From Thermothielavioides terrestris NRRL 8126 (taxonomy: Eukaryota; Ascomycota; Sordariomycetes; Sordariales; Chaetomiaceae), in contig NC_016457.1 of assembly GCF_000226115.1 (NCBI RefSeq), positions 5,456,001 through 5,520,000 of the forward strand: a DNA stretch of 64,000 nt, given 5' to 3'. A model generated the notes under the pieces. That model was given only the letters and a program-made list of their open reading frames with translations. It did no database searches and was not told the DNA's origin. Of the stretch, positions 1 to 10,730 are shown in pieces. The first letter of the stretch is position 1, and each line of letters opens with the position of its first letter. The translations under genes were made by a program, and so were the position numbers.

Positions 1-245
1 GGAGACTGCCGCGTACAAGTAATTATAAATCGGCAGGCCGCGACGACTTCGAGCAACATCAACAACGAACAATCGCAAAGGCTGATGGCTAAAGAGGTCC
101 CGCCAAGACTAATTTCGGCCAATTGTCGGCAATGTTTTTACAGCGTCAGTACCCCGCCAAGACCGCCAAGGGGTTTGCACTATCGCCACGGGTTAGCCAC
201 GGGTTAGTTCGCCGGGGGTGCGGGGGGCGGCGCCAGCCCCCCGCT

Positions 246-300
246 GGTTAGGGTGAGGGTTATGGTTAGGGTGAGGGTCAAGGTTAGGGTGAGGGTTAAC
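246..300 (+). repeat. Degenerate TTAGGG-like tract
   Basis: Runs of GGTTAGGGTGAGGGT recur here, close to the TTAGGG telomere unit of filamentous fungi but with GTGAGGG interruptions, so it is not a functional telomere array. The inverted counterpart is at 557-611. Confidence 0.6.
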
Positions 301-556
301 TTCGTTTTCTTTTTTTTCGATTTGGTTGAGGTTTCGTAAAGTTGTTACAACAAGTCTTTGCGATTGTTCGTTGTTGATGTTTCTCGAAGTTGTCGTGGCC
401 CCGTCGCGGCCCTGCTTACCCCGTGGCGATTGTAAATACTTGTAAGCGGCAGTCTCCGAAATTAGTCTTGGCGGGACCTCTTTAGCCATAACCTCGCAAA
501 GACTCGTCGCAACAACTTGATAAAAACTCAACCAAATTGAAAAAAAAGAAAACGAG

Positions 557-611
557 GATAACCCGCACCCTAACTATAACCTGTATCCTAACCTTAACCT
601 AAACCCTACCT
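557..611 (-). repeat. Degenerate CCCTAA-like tract
   Basis: This is the inverted partner of the tract at 246-300. It reads ACCCGCACCCTAACTATAAC and continues with CCTAACCTTAACC-type variants. It is more diverged than its partner, with several TA steps that suggest RIP. Confidence 0.55.
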
Positions 612-823
612 AGTAGAGGGGCTAGCGCCGCTCCCCGTACCCCGGTGAACTAACCCTTGGCGATAGAGCAAACGCCTTAGCGATGGTAGCTATATAATAA
701 CGTTGTAAAAACTCAGCCGACAATTGGCCGAAATTAGTCTTGGCGGGACCTCTTTAACGTCCACTGGTAGGGGTGCTTTTGTTGAGCACCCATTGCTGGG
801 ATGACCTGCTAGCAGAACGGCAC

Positions 824-1220
824 CGCTAGCTACGGTGGCTCAGAGCTTAGACTCTTCGTAAACCTAAACCACCTTGTAAATTCGCTGCAATTGGGCCCTA
901 GCTACCTACCTGCCCTACTACCGCCCTAAAATTTTCTCTAGCTGGTATAGAAAACAAATTCCCTCTACCTACTAGCCACCTTGCCCTATTTTCTTCTTAC
1001 GTTGCTAAGCCCTTAAGTCAATAGACTGATTTAGCTATATACTTTATAACCTTAATTACGTTCGATCGAGTTCAATTGTAAGTATCTAATATTGATTCTC
1101 TACTATTAGAATATTCTAAGTGTAGGTTACTAATAGTTTTTATAGTCGTTTATTATCTCCCTTTGTCGCCCTTAAGTCATTGTCTATTAGAATATCTAAC
1201 CTCGATCAACTGTTATTATA
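824..1220 (+). repeat. Left terminal inverted repeat
   Basis: This matches the reverse complement of 7419-7806 over its whole length. The outermost 100 bp are clearest (CTCAGAGCTTAGACTCTTCG against CTCAGAGCTCAGACTCTTCG). Differences are nearly all transitions. This left copy has fewer remaining CA/TG steps than the right copy, so it appears more RIP-mutated. Confidence 0.8.
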
Positions 1221-2160
1221 GCGCCTTAGCTTAGTGACTTTATATTTTCTAGTACGCCCTTTACCTTAATGTAGACCAAGTATAAGAACTATAAGATAGC
1301 TCTAAAGCTTACAATATAGATTGTAAATAAGCTACATTAGTCTAATTAAAACAACGTCTAGGCACTATTAGAGAAGTATTAGGTAGAGGATCTTAAATTA
1401 TTAGCGATTTTATAGAACTATTTTCTAATTTATTTCTAGGAGGTTAAATACCTTTTTATCGTTAGAAAATACTTTAAAGGTAAAGAACAAGTCGAGTATA
1501 AGTAGGACTTACACTAATCTAAGTATACCTTTATAATAGCGATATTTATTTTTCTCGACTATTGTAATCTAACTATCAACTATTAGCAATATAGTAAAGA
1601 TTAAGGCCTATAACCTACTTATATTTATTATCTATCGTCTATCGAATATAGTAAGAACTTATATACTAATTGCCTCTATTTTAGCTATAGCCCTAAATAC
1701 TTATTTATCTAGAGTAGGTTTCCTTTATATTTTATAGCTTTAGAGCAATATTAACTAGATAATAGAGGCGAAGGAGCTTAAAGAGCAACAAGAGTATAAG
1801 AAGACTAGTAATTCCTAGCTATTTATATTTACTATAGCTATAGTAGCGACGTTAGTCTAGTATAAGATATAGAAGAAGATTTTAGAGGAGACTATTAAAG
1901 TATATACAATAGAGGTTATATCGAGCTAAATAACAATATTGACAAACAATGATAATGAGCTAGAGGACAATGCTATAGACAAGGAGCTAGAATCGATCCT
2001 CTAGAGATAGATATATTAAATATAGGGATATAGGCTTAGATTTAAAATAGAGATAATAGATTAGGGTAATAGATATATAATTGTCGAGGGGTTATCTTAA
2101 CGCTAATACAATATACCTTAGATACCGATAATGACTATTAATAACCTACGATAACCATCC

Positions 2161-2430
2161 CTACCCTCTAATGACTATCGACCTTCTATAATAACTGTTG
2201 ACCCCCTACAATAACTGTCTCTACCTAGTGATTACCCTCCCTACTTAGTAATCACCTTCCCTACTTAGCGATTACCCTCCTTACCTAGTGAGTACCCTCC
2301 CTACCCTACAATTACCCTCCCTACCCTACAATTACCCTCCCTACCCTACAATCACCTTCCCTACCTAGCGAGCACCCTCCCTATCTAGCGAGTACCCTCC
2401 CTACTTTACGAGTACCCTCCCTACCCTACG
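2161..2430 (+). repeat. 20-bp tandem array inside the TIR element
   Basis: Positions 2221-2420 hold ten units in exact 20-bp register, of the form CTACCCTACAATTACCCTCC with variants CTACCTAGYGANTACCCTCC. Degenerate units extend left to about 2161. Differences between units are mostly transitions. The units are contiguous with no spacers, so this is not a CRISPR array. Confidence 0.85.
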
Positions 2431-2706
2431 ACGCCTACCCCTACTATATAGTACCTAGCGACACCCTACGACGCCTACCCCTACTGTATAGTATCTAGCG
2501 ATACCTAGCGACGTCTACCCCTATTATATAGTACCTAGCAACACCCTACAACGCTTACCCCTACTACATAGTACCTAGCGATACTCTACAACGCTTACCT
2601 CTACTATATAGTACCTAGCAATACCCTATAACGCCTACCCCTACTACGTAACACCTAGCGATACTCTACAATGCCTACCTCTACTATATAATGACTGGTG
2701 AAACCC
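2427..2706 (+). repeat. 40-bp tandem array inside the TIR element
   Basis: There are seven consecutive 40-bp units, each starting TACRACGCCTACCCCTACT and ending near AGCGACACCC. The array begins where the 20-bp array ends and keeps its register to 2706. Each unit is roughly two 20-mers, so it may be a higher-order form of the neighbouring array. Confidence 0.85.
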
Positions 2707-5700
2707 CCTAATAATAGGTATATACCGAGAATACTTAGGCAATATATACTTATACCTATATAGACCTAAGATATATATTGATCAAATGCAATCGAGGCTA
2801 ATTATATATAATTGAGTTTACTAAAGGGAGGACAAAGCAGAGTTATATTTATCCAATAGTATTTTCAACCCTATACTACTTTAAAATATAAATCTTAAAC
2901 CTTATATATATTTTTCTCTTCTAATATAAATATCTTTTTCTTTATACTCTCCTTCCTCTACTTCTCTATCTATTCTATTAATATAATAGGCTATCCTTAC
3001 TTTGACCTTAATCCCTATAAAGCTTTTATCCTTAAGTAATATTAAGCTAGGCTTACCTATATCTAGATTCTTTTAAATCTTTACTCTAAATATAGGGTTT
3101 AAGCTAGTTCGACCTCGTTCTACTCCTACCTAAAACATTAGGGCGTTGCTACCCACTAACAATGTATAAGGGATTTTAATACCTTTTAAGAAACTATTGA
3201 AGATAAGTTCTTTACTATTGGCTTCTCTAATAAGGAGATCCTTTAGTATTGTTGGTCCTTTAGTTTTATAGTATTAAAAGAGGGTTTAATTAAACTTTGT
3301 AAAGCACTTAGGATTTTCTAATATTAAACTAAGGATTAGCTTGCTCTTTAGAAATCTAAGGTCCTTAAATAGATTTAGCAAAGTCTAAGTATATTTGTCT
3401 TAATCCCTTAGCTTAGTCGTTATAGTCTATAGAAGTTTGTCTATTAGAATATAAAAATCTATATTTTATAAAGAACCTTTTCCTTTCTATTTTAGAACCT
3501 TTATTCTAATTATATCTTTGAACGAATATAGAGAATATAGATACGTCGAAGGGGATTTACCTTACCTAGTCTAAACTATACTTAGAGTGTCGATAGCTAT
3601 TGCAAATTAGTAGACTATAGCATTGAGATCTATATAGGGATCGACACCTATTCGTAGTTTGTTCTATAGTACTATATTAGGATTTCTACTTTTATTAAAC
3701 GCTTTGTTTTCCTTTAATATCTTAAGGTTATTAAGGAGCTTAATTTTCTTTTAATAATAATTTAGTTAAACTAAAGAGTTAAGACTTTGATAATAGTAGC
3801 TACTTATATTTAGCTTTCTCTAAGTATAAAGGACTATTATCGACTTAAACTAAGGAGGAATGAAGATAGAGGCATTAGATAGTATATACTTAGGGGAAGA
3901 GGTGAAATAGATTTCTCTATTCTTCTAAGAGAGGTAGATATCTCCTAACTTCTTAAACGACCCTTCTTATTTAAAGATTGCTATACCTTTAGGAAGAGCA
4001 CTAAGAACTAGTAGATTGAATTATAGTAGAACTAGCTTTATAAAGGTCGTTTAGGTTTCTAGTAAGTAAATTACTATAGTTTAAACTTGATTATATATGA
4101 TTAAGTCTAATTATATTTAGTTACCTAAGCTAATCTATTATTAAGATCTCTTTAGAAGGCTTTGCTATAAAGATAGTTAGAATAGCAATCGTTTACCTAA
4201 TTGTATTACTCTACTTTATATCTATATACCTATTATCTAGTTTAAAGTTACTAACTTCGTTAATTATTAGAATAACTATATTATTTATAAATAGAAGAAC
4301 TAGCAATATATTTATACTAGAACCCCTTAGAAGATGTTTACCTATATATAGCTAGGGGTAGAGGTAGTCGACTATCGTCTACTACTATTATATAACCGTT
4401 GGGAATTCCTTAATAAGCTTACGAAGATCGATAATATCGAGGTCGACTAATATCTCTTTAACAATATACTGACCCTTTGTAATTTACTTATAACGATATT
4501 CAACGAATCGGTTAGCAACTAGCTAGACTCGCTCTACTTTAACGAGTATATATACCTCTAGAATCGCCTTATACTTTATAAGTCTTAGGGGCACTAACCT
4601 TAGTTATACTTACTTATAAAGCCCATTGGTAGATAGATATAGTTCAAGCTTAATCTTAAATATTAAGGTATTTTTCTAGATAAGTTTTAGAGTAGGGAGG
4701 ACGATCCTTTAGCTATAGTAATTAATGAATTACAATAGGGTTTAAATTTCATTGAAGGAAGTAGCGAAGGATAGGATAATAACGATAAAACTAAAGAGGA
4801 AAAGGATAAACCTAAATAAGATAGGGTAGAGAATATAGAATAAAGGCCTCTAATAGCTAATATAATATTGTTAGTTGACGTTAGTTAAATTAAAAGGCTC
4901 GCTAAAAGGGGTATTTTCAATAATATCTACCGCTTTTACTAGCTAATTTAAACGCCCTATATCGTAAGAAGGAATACTATTTATAAGTAGCTATATACCT
5001 TTATCTTTGAACTTAGCTAGCTCCTCTAATATATACTTAGTCTTAGGGCCTAGGTTAGGGTTAGGATAAGCTACCTCCTAGCACTTCTTTATATAACCTT
5101 CTTAGTTTTATATAGCTTTAGAATAGGCCCTCTACTTTGAGCTATATATGATTTTAGTCGCTACCTCCTTCTTCGCCTTTGTCTAGGTTACAATGCTTAG
5201 CTTTAACTTGACGATATCTAGCTTTAACTTGACGATACTATACTCTAACTTAATATTTAGTTTTAATTTAATAACGCCTAGCTCCGATTTAATAGCGTTG
5301 AGCTTAGATTTAATACTTTGCTCCAACTTAGTATAATCCGTCTTCGACTTAATAAATAGGTTGTTATCGGAGTTAGAACTAAAGTATTCTCCTTTATTTC
5401 CTAACTCTATTTAAGGTTTAATAAAGCTTTTCTTCAACTTTGGCTAAAAAGCCTTTTTTAAATGTAATTGAGCTTACTTAGCCTTAGATAGAGGAATATC
5501 CTCTTTATCTATAGCTACTAGCTCCTAACTTATTAACAAGTTAAGGTATATTACCTTATTAGGATTGAACTTCGACTTATTAGCCGTTATAGCTTAAAGC
5601 TCCTATAAAGTCATTGGCTTGTTAGGTTTTAGATTAGAGAGCTTAGTAATTAGGACCTATACCTTTAGAGCAACTTAATTAACAAAGTGGAAGTCCAATA

Positions 5701-7418
5701 GCTTATAGACTTCAGTGATATAAGCTAATTTAAAAAGCCCTTCGATAAACTTATAGTGATTAACCTAGCGTTTTAAAAGTAAGTAGGGCTACGACCTATA
5801 TTTGCTAAGCAATATAACTTTGGTCTATTATTAGTATATATAGCCTATAATTATTAAAGTAGTATACTCTCCTATCTAGAGTTCAAAAGCAATGTTAGCA
5901 ATAAGATTTTACTATATACTATAGCTATCTTTAGCGATACTTTTAGTATAGTTGAACTCCACTACTTGATAAATAGAGCTTAGGCTCGCTATACTCGATA
6001 TATTCTAAGAGGTTATTAAACTTACTAAGCTTAGGCTTATCTTAGAGAGTGAAGGGGAGCTAAACAAAGGGGTAGAACAGTAGGTATAAGCGACTAAGAG
6101 CACCTATAGGGTTTAGCTACGTTTAAACTTCTCTAAAGAATCTTCAATTATAATAGGAATAATCTAAGATTGGTAGAAGGGATATAAAAGACAAGTTGGA
6201 TACTCTATATAAATGTTATTATAAGAGCGACCTAATATAAAGTAGAAGCAGTATTTCTAAAAGTTGTTATATAACATTGTTGATAGGTAATAGTACTCAA
6301 TTATATATAATTGAGTTTAAGTTTAGGCGATTTAGTTGACTTTAGAGAAAGGATAAATAAATAGAAGGGATTTTAGCCACTTTTTATATTTGTTTTTAAT
6401 ACTAAAGATATTAGAGATAATTATCTTCTATTATCCTAGGCGATAGGTATATTGCTTTTTCTATTAGAGGTTAAATATAGTCCTAAATAAGGGTTTTTAA
6501 GTAAAGCTATTTTAACTTTATCGACTTTATAGAATATAGCTTTATTATATAATCTCTTGCCTATTGTATATTGTCTATATCCCTTATTAATATCTATACC
6601 CTATATTTAATCCCTCTCCCTAAGACCTAATCCCCTCTATCTATTGCCTAGACTCTATAACTATATCCCTTTATATTTCTCTATCTATTATTATTTATTA
6701 ATGTACTTATTTCTTAGGGCTCCCCCTCTTAGTTTAGAGTTCCTCTATATCCTTAATCTATTTTTTAAAAGTCTTAAGCTCCTCTATCGTCGACTTCTAT
6801 AGGTACTTAGGTATAAAACCTTTAAAGTCTCTAAGCTCCTTCTTACCCTTTTAGATAAGCTCTTTATATTCTTTATCTACTTCTATTAATATTGTACTAA
6901 TACTAAAGAATAGAATTAAAATATACCTAGATATAGCGAATATCGAGTACTTAGACCAAAGTAGTAACAGTTGATATATACTCCTTTATTATATTTATTA
7001 GCTAGCTAGTAGTATATCTTATAGAGGCTATAGGAATAGAGGTTACTATAATTTTTATAGTCTATATTCTATTTTCTACCCTTGTCGAAAAGAAATAGCG
7101 CTATCGCTATAATATAGGTTTATCTATTAAAGTCGAAGGTCACTAGTTTCTTTTTATCCTTTATCTAAACTATCTTCAACTCTAAAGGCTACTAAATAGT
7201 CTATAAAATAATTAGAAAATATTTTTATATAATTAAAAATAATTAAAGATAATCGACTAGCTTCTAGGAGAGTAGCTTCTAGACGTTGCTATACTTAGAC
7301 TCTTTAAGCTACTTTATAGTCGCTATTATAAGATCTTAGGGTACTAAGGCCGATTAACGCTCCTCTAGTATCTACTTAGAGGTCTATATCTAAAGGCTAT
7401 CGTCGCTAAGGGAAAATA

Positions 7419-7806
7419 CTATAATAACTATTAATCGAGGTTAGAGATTCTAATCGACAATGACTTAAAGGCGACTAAAGACGACTATAAAAACTATTAG
7501 CAACTTACACTTAGAAACTTCTAATAGTAGAGAATTAATATTAGACGCTTATAATTAAACTCGATTAAATACAATTAAGGCTAGGAACTACATAGCTAAA
7601 TTAGTCTATCGGCTAGAGGGCTTGGTAGCTTAGGAAGAAAATAGGCCTAGGTGGCTAGTAGGTAGAAGGGATTTGTTTTCTATAGCGGCTAGAGAAAACT
7701 TTTAGGCGGGGGCGGGGTAGGTGGGTGGCTAGGGTCTAGTTGCGCCAAATTTACAAGGTGGTTTGGGTTTACGAAGAGTCTGAGCTCTGAGCCACTGTAG
7801 CTAGCG
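7419..7806 (-). repeat. Right terminal inverted repeat
   Basis: This is the inverted partner of 824-1220. The outer 150 bp keep many CA/TG steps and a GC-rich run (GGCGGGGGCGGGGTAGGTGG), so RIP has been lighter here, next to the gene island. The end lies about 620 bp upstream of the NEM1 start codon. Confidence 0.8.
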
Positions 7807-8427
7807 CCGCGTTTTCCTCGTGGTTAACACAATTGGGCGCGCCTTTGCTGGACGGACAGCTCGAGCTAAACTCCCGACATCCGATGTTAGAACACTGGAC
7901 GGTGCTACAGCCAGGCATGCTTTGATCTCTGAGGCATTGACTTCTTTGACCGGCCGTTGCTGCCCACAGAGCGAGTCTACCTAGAGCTTATGTATGAGAT
8001 TGGGCCCCCATCCAAGGGACTAGACCGAGGCCGATGACATCGACCGCCCCGTTGCGTGTTTAACCCAACGAACGATTCCCTTCCACTAATTCTCCAAACA
8101 CGAACCCGAACCCCGGACTCTGCCGCAGACCCAAGTTCCCGGTCCGTCGCACCATTTTCTCGGCATCATCATCCAAACCCAACTGCCTCTGCCCTCAGAG
8201 GGCCCCCAACCCTGCTAGCAGACAGACTTGAGCAGTGGTTTGGCAAATATCGACAAACGCCGAGTGCTGAGCACAGTCAGTTTCGGTCCTGGGCCGTGTG
8301 GCCGCAATCTTCATTCCGTTCAATCCCAGGCGGAATTGCTCAGCCGGAAGACCACTCCCGAGCCCTCAAGCTTCCCCGTTGCGCGGTCGCATCCGTCATT
8401 CATGGCGCTCTCGACGTCGACGACAAG
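7807..8427 (+). promoter_or_regulatory. NEM1 upstream region / 5' leader
   Basis: This is GC-rich unique sequence between the TIR element and the NEM1 start. The NEM1 frame is open upstream to a GTG at 8056, but no in-frame ATG occurs there, so I treat it as promoter plus 5' leader. A nine-codon uORF sits at its end. I see no clear TATA box. Confidence 0.5.
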
Positions 8428-8431
8428 ATGA
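8402..8431 (+). promoter_or_regulatory. uORF whose stop overlaps the NEM1 start (ATGA)
   Basis: An ATG at 8402 opens a nine-codon frame (MALSTSTTR) ending at TGA 8429-8431, which overlaps the NEM1 ATG at 8428-8430 as ATGA. The uORF start context is weak (T at -3) and the NEM1 context is better (A at -3). If both lie on the mRNA, leaky scanning or termination-reinitiation could tune NEM1 translation. The transcript start is unknown. Confidence 0.45.
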
Positions 8432-10100
8432 ACTCCCTCAACATCATCTCCGCCCGAGTGTCTCCTCCACCGAGCCCAGCACCGTCGAGGTCGAACTCGC
8501 TCAGCGCTCTGGGGCTCTCAGTCAGCTCCGAACCCGACGGACACGGACCGCGCCAGAACCAGACAGGGAGCGTGCTGGGCGACGACGCCGAGAAGGACGG
8601 TTTGACAGCTGAGCCCGAGGATTTCCTGCTAGAACCATCCCCCGCACACGACCGAGGCCACGAGCATGCGACCGACGAGACGACGCCCCGGTTAGGCCAA
8701 CCCGAGGCCAAGGTCCTCAGTCCGCGGGGCTCGCCTTGGGCCATCTATCCGAAGCGGATCGCCAACGCCTTTGTCGACTCGATACGCTGGTTGCTCTCCA
8801 CACTAGCGGCGCCGGGTGTCTACTTGTACGCATGCTTCTGTGACCAGGACGGCAACTTTGCGCCGTTACTGCAACTGAGGAGGTTGTGGGGCTTCTACGG
8901 GGGGAACCCGAAACGGATGGCTCTGGATTATCACGAAGGCATAGCTGCGTCTGAGAAGCGCCGACAGCGTGCGGACGGATCTGCCAGCAGAGGTGACCGA
9001 GGCGCCGGTAGAACCATGCGCGTGGCCGGCTCGAGCGGTTCTTCGTCGTCCGGGCTCTCGTCGGAATCGGAGTCAGACCCGGACCGTAAAAGGCAGGGCA
9101 GCCGTCGAGGCGCGAGTGGAAAGCACTTGCGCTCGAAGTCGCTCCCGGACTCCGACGAGGTCGCGCCGGCGCAACGATCTATCCGCATCAAGCTGCACTC
9201 GGACGAGTCGTCGCGGCAGCGGAAGCACAGGAAAGCGCAGTCGGCCAGTGCGCGAGAGAACGGGCGTTCCGGCGACGCCGTGGGCGACATCTCGGCGCAG
9301 CTGAAATCCCCGACCTCTCCCTCCGGCGCGCTCACCAAGTACCCCAAGACGCCCGCGCCACCGCGGCCGCTAATACCGCGGCGGCAGCCGTCGTACATCA
9401 ACATGAACGTCGAGGCGCCGGATGTCCGACACCAGAAGACGCTGATCCTGGACCTCGACGAGACGCTAATCCACAGCATGTCCAAGGGCGGGCGCATGAG
9501 CACGGGGCACATGGTGGAGGTGCGGCTCAACACGACGTACACGAGCGTGGGCGGGCAGGCGGCGATCGGCCCCCAGCACCCGATCCTGTACTACGTGCAC
9601 AAGCGGCCGCACTGCGACGAGTTCCTGCGGCGCGTCAGCAAGTGGTACAACCTGGTCGTCTTCACCGCCTCGGTGCAGGAGTACGCCGACCCGGTCATCG
9701 ACTGGCTCGAGGCCGAGCGCAAGTACTTCTCGGCCCGCTACTACCGCCAGCACTGCACCTTCCGCCACGGCGCCTTCATCAAGGACCTCAGCTCCGTCGA
9801 GCCCGACCTGAGCAGGGTCATGATCCTGGACAACAGCCCGCTGAGCTACATGTTCCACCAAGGTGAGACTATTTACTCCGGCCCCCCTTTCCCCCCAGCC
9901 CAAATTGGACCAGTTCTGACATGGCGGTCCTCCCCAACGTCCCTTCAGACAATGCCATCCCGATACAGGGCTGGATCAGCGATCCGACAGACAGCGACCT
10001 GATGTACTTGATACCCCTGCTAGAAGGCTTGCAGTACGTGTCGGACGTGCGCGCGCTGCTGGCGCTGCGCGGCGGCGAGGACGGGCAGCACATGGCGTGA
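8428..10100 (+). CDS. NEM1: NEM1-like nuclear envelope phosphatase (HAD/FCP1 family)
   Basis: Two exons (8428-9862, 9949-10100) with a GT-AG intron at 9863-9948 give 528 residues. Residues 342-346 are DLDET, the nucleophile and acid/base motif of FCP1/SCP-type HAD phosphatases. FTAS follows at 412-415, a lysine at 452, and LDNSP near 467-471. The C-terminus (QGWISDPTDSDLMYLIPLLE...) is typical of Nem1/Dullard proteins. A hydrophobic stretch near residues 104-140 (IRWLLSTLAAPGVYLYACF) would be the membrane anchor. The middle is a Ser/Arg/Glu-rich disordered linker. In yeasts, Nem1 with Spo7 dephosphorylates the lipin Pah1 at the nuclear envelope/ER and controls phosphatidate conversion to diacylglycerol. 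I chose the ATG at 8428 because the open frame further upstream has only GTG starts. The family call is strong; the Nem1 assignment within it is likely. Confidence 0.9.
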
Positions 10101-10730
10101 CCCCCTGTCGGGGGGTAGGGAATATGAAAAGAGGGAGAAAGAAGGAACGGAGTGAGGGAGGGGTTCATCAGCATTGGCATCATAGTTTTTCTCTATTGGC
10201 GGGGAGCAGGGCATTATTGTGGTTTTTGTGTTGTTTTGCTGGCTTGCTTGGTTTTTTTTCTTGTCTGTCTGCTCAGCTTGCCGTTTGCCTCTTTTTTCCG
10301 TTTTGTTTTGGAGAGCAGGGAGAGTAAAAAAAAGAGGAGGGTGACATGCAATCATCCGTCCATGGTTTGTACAGAGCAGGGCAGACAGGCAGGCGGGCAA
10401 GCAAGCAGGCGGGCAAGCAAGCAGGCAGGCATTTGCATGCAGACAGGCAGATAGCCGGTTGGGAAAGAGAGTAATGGCCCTCGTCATGGTTGGGGAGGGC
10501 GCATCATCACCGTCACTGTCGCTGTCATTGGCGGTTTTGGAACCGTTGTCGTCTTTTCAAGAGCCTGCGGCCGCTTGGGGATGAGCTGCGTAGGGGCCGA
10601 GTGGATGTCCGATGATATCGTGTGATTTCCCAGTGTGCTGTCAGTACTGGTACTGCCATGGTCGTATGTTTTGTGGGATGGTTGTGGCCACTGTTTAGGG
10701 GTCGAGTTGTGTCCCCCGATGCTTCGCCGC
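10101..10730. other. NEM1 3' flank, no gene
   Basis: This is low-complexity sequence with T-rich stretches (about 10185-10310) and a GCAGGCGGGCAAGCAA-type short repeat at about 10378-10451. The overlapping small frames have no recognisable protein character. It is probably 3' UTR and spacer. Confidence 0.5.
10378..10451 (+). repeat. GCAGGCGGGCAAGCAA short tandem repeat
   Basis: Variants of GCAGGCGGGCAAGCAA and GACAGGCAG recur in tandem (two near-perfect 16-mers plus flanking partial units). It is a simple minisatellite in the NEM1 3' flank. Confidence 0.6.

Larger units (their letters stand above)
1..757. repeat. Interleaved inverted-repeat block with telomere-like tracts
   Basis: Two modules, each present in both orientations, build this block. 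Positions 1-80 match the reverse complement of about 357-457 with gaps. Positions 85-356 match the reverse complement of about 486-757. The conserved core 88-118 (GCTAAAGAGGTCCCGCC...) recurs inverted at 459-489 and again at 729-754. The order is A, B, A-inverted, B-inverted, so it is not a simple palindrome. The block is GC-rich, keeps CA and TG dinucleotides, and stops just before the RIP-degraded element at 824. Each B copy contains a TTAGGG-like tract and a CTTCGTTTTC/poly-T stretch. Its origin is unknown; a subtelomeric repeat or a rearranged transposon end would fit. I see no gene in it. Confidence 0.75.
824..7806. mobile_element. RIP-degraded long-TIR element, about 7 kb
   Basis: The ends are long terminal inverted repeats (824-1220 and 7419-7806). 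They start with GCTAGCTACRGTGGCTCAGAG and remain alignable for about 390 bp with mostly C/T and G/A differences. The interior is AT-rich and poor in CA and TG. Decayed coding signal is visible on the plus strand near 3175-3300 and 4400-4600, where frames are broken by TAA and TAG. On the minus strand near 5200-5360 a roughly 21-24-nt periodic pattern reads like lysine/leucine heptads. Two tandem arrays lie at 2161-2706. The superfamily is unclear. TAGCTA flanks both ends directly (827-832, 7798-7803), which could be a TA or 6-bp target duplication, or could be part of the TIR. No transposase was identified. Confidence 0.75.

Noticed and set aside
193..531. 112-codon minus-strand frame in the left inverted-repeat block
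   Set aside because: Its PHPN repeats are only the translation of the TTAGGG-like tract, and it spans inverted-repeat modules; no protein character otherwise.
2161..2706. Tandem arrays as a CRISPR
   Set aside because: Units are contiguous with no unique spacers, and the genome is eukaryotic.
824..7806. Starship-type giant element or helitron
   Set aside because: Clear long inverted repeats at both ends and a 7-kb size argue against both, and no tyrosine recombinase or Rep/helicase trace was seen.
8056..8427. Possible 124-residue N-terminal extension of the NEM1 protein
   Set aside because: The frame opens with GTG and has no upstream ATG. Sequence in the style of Nem1 begins at the ATG at 8428.
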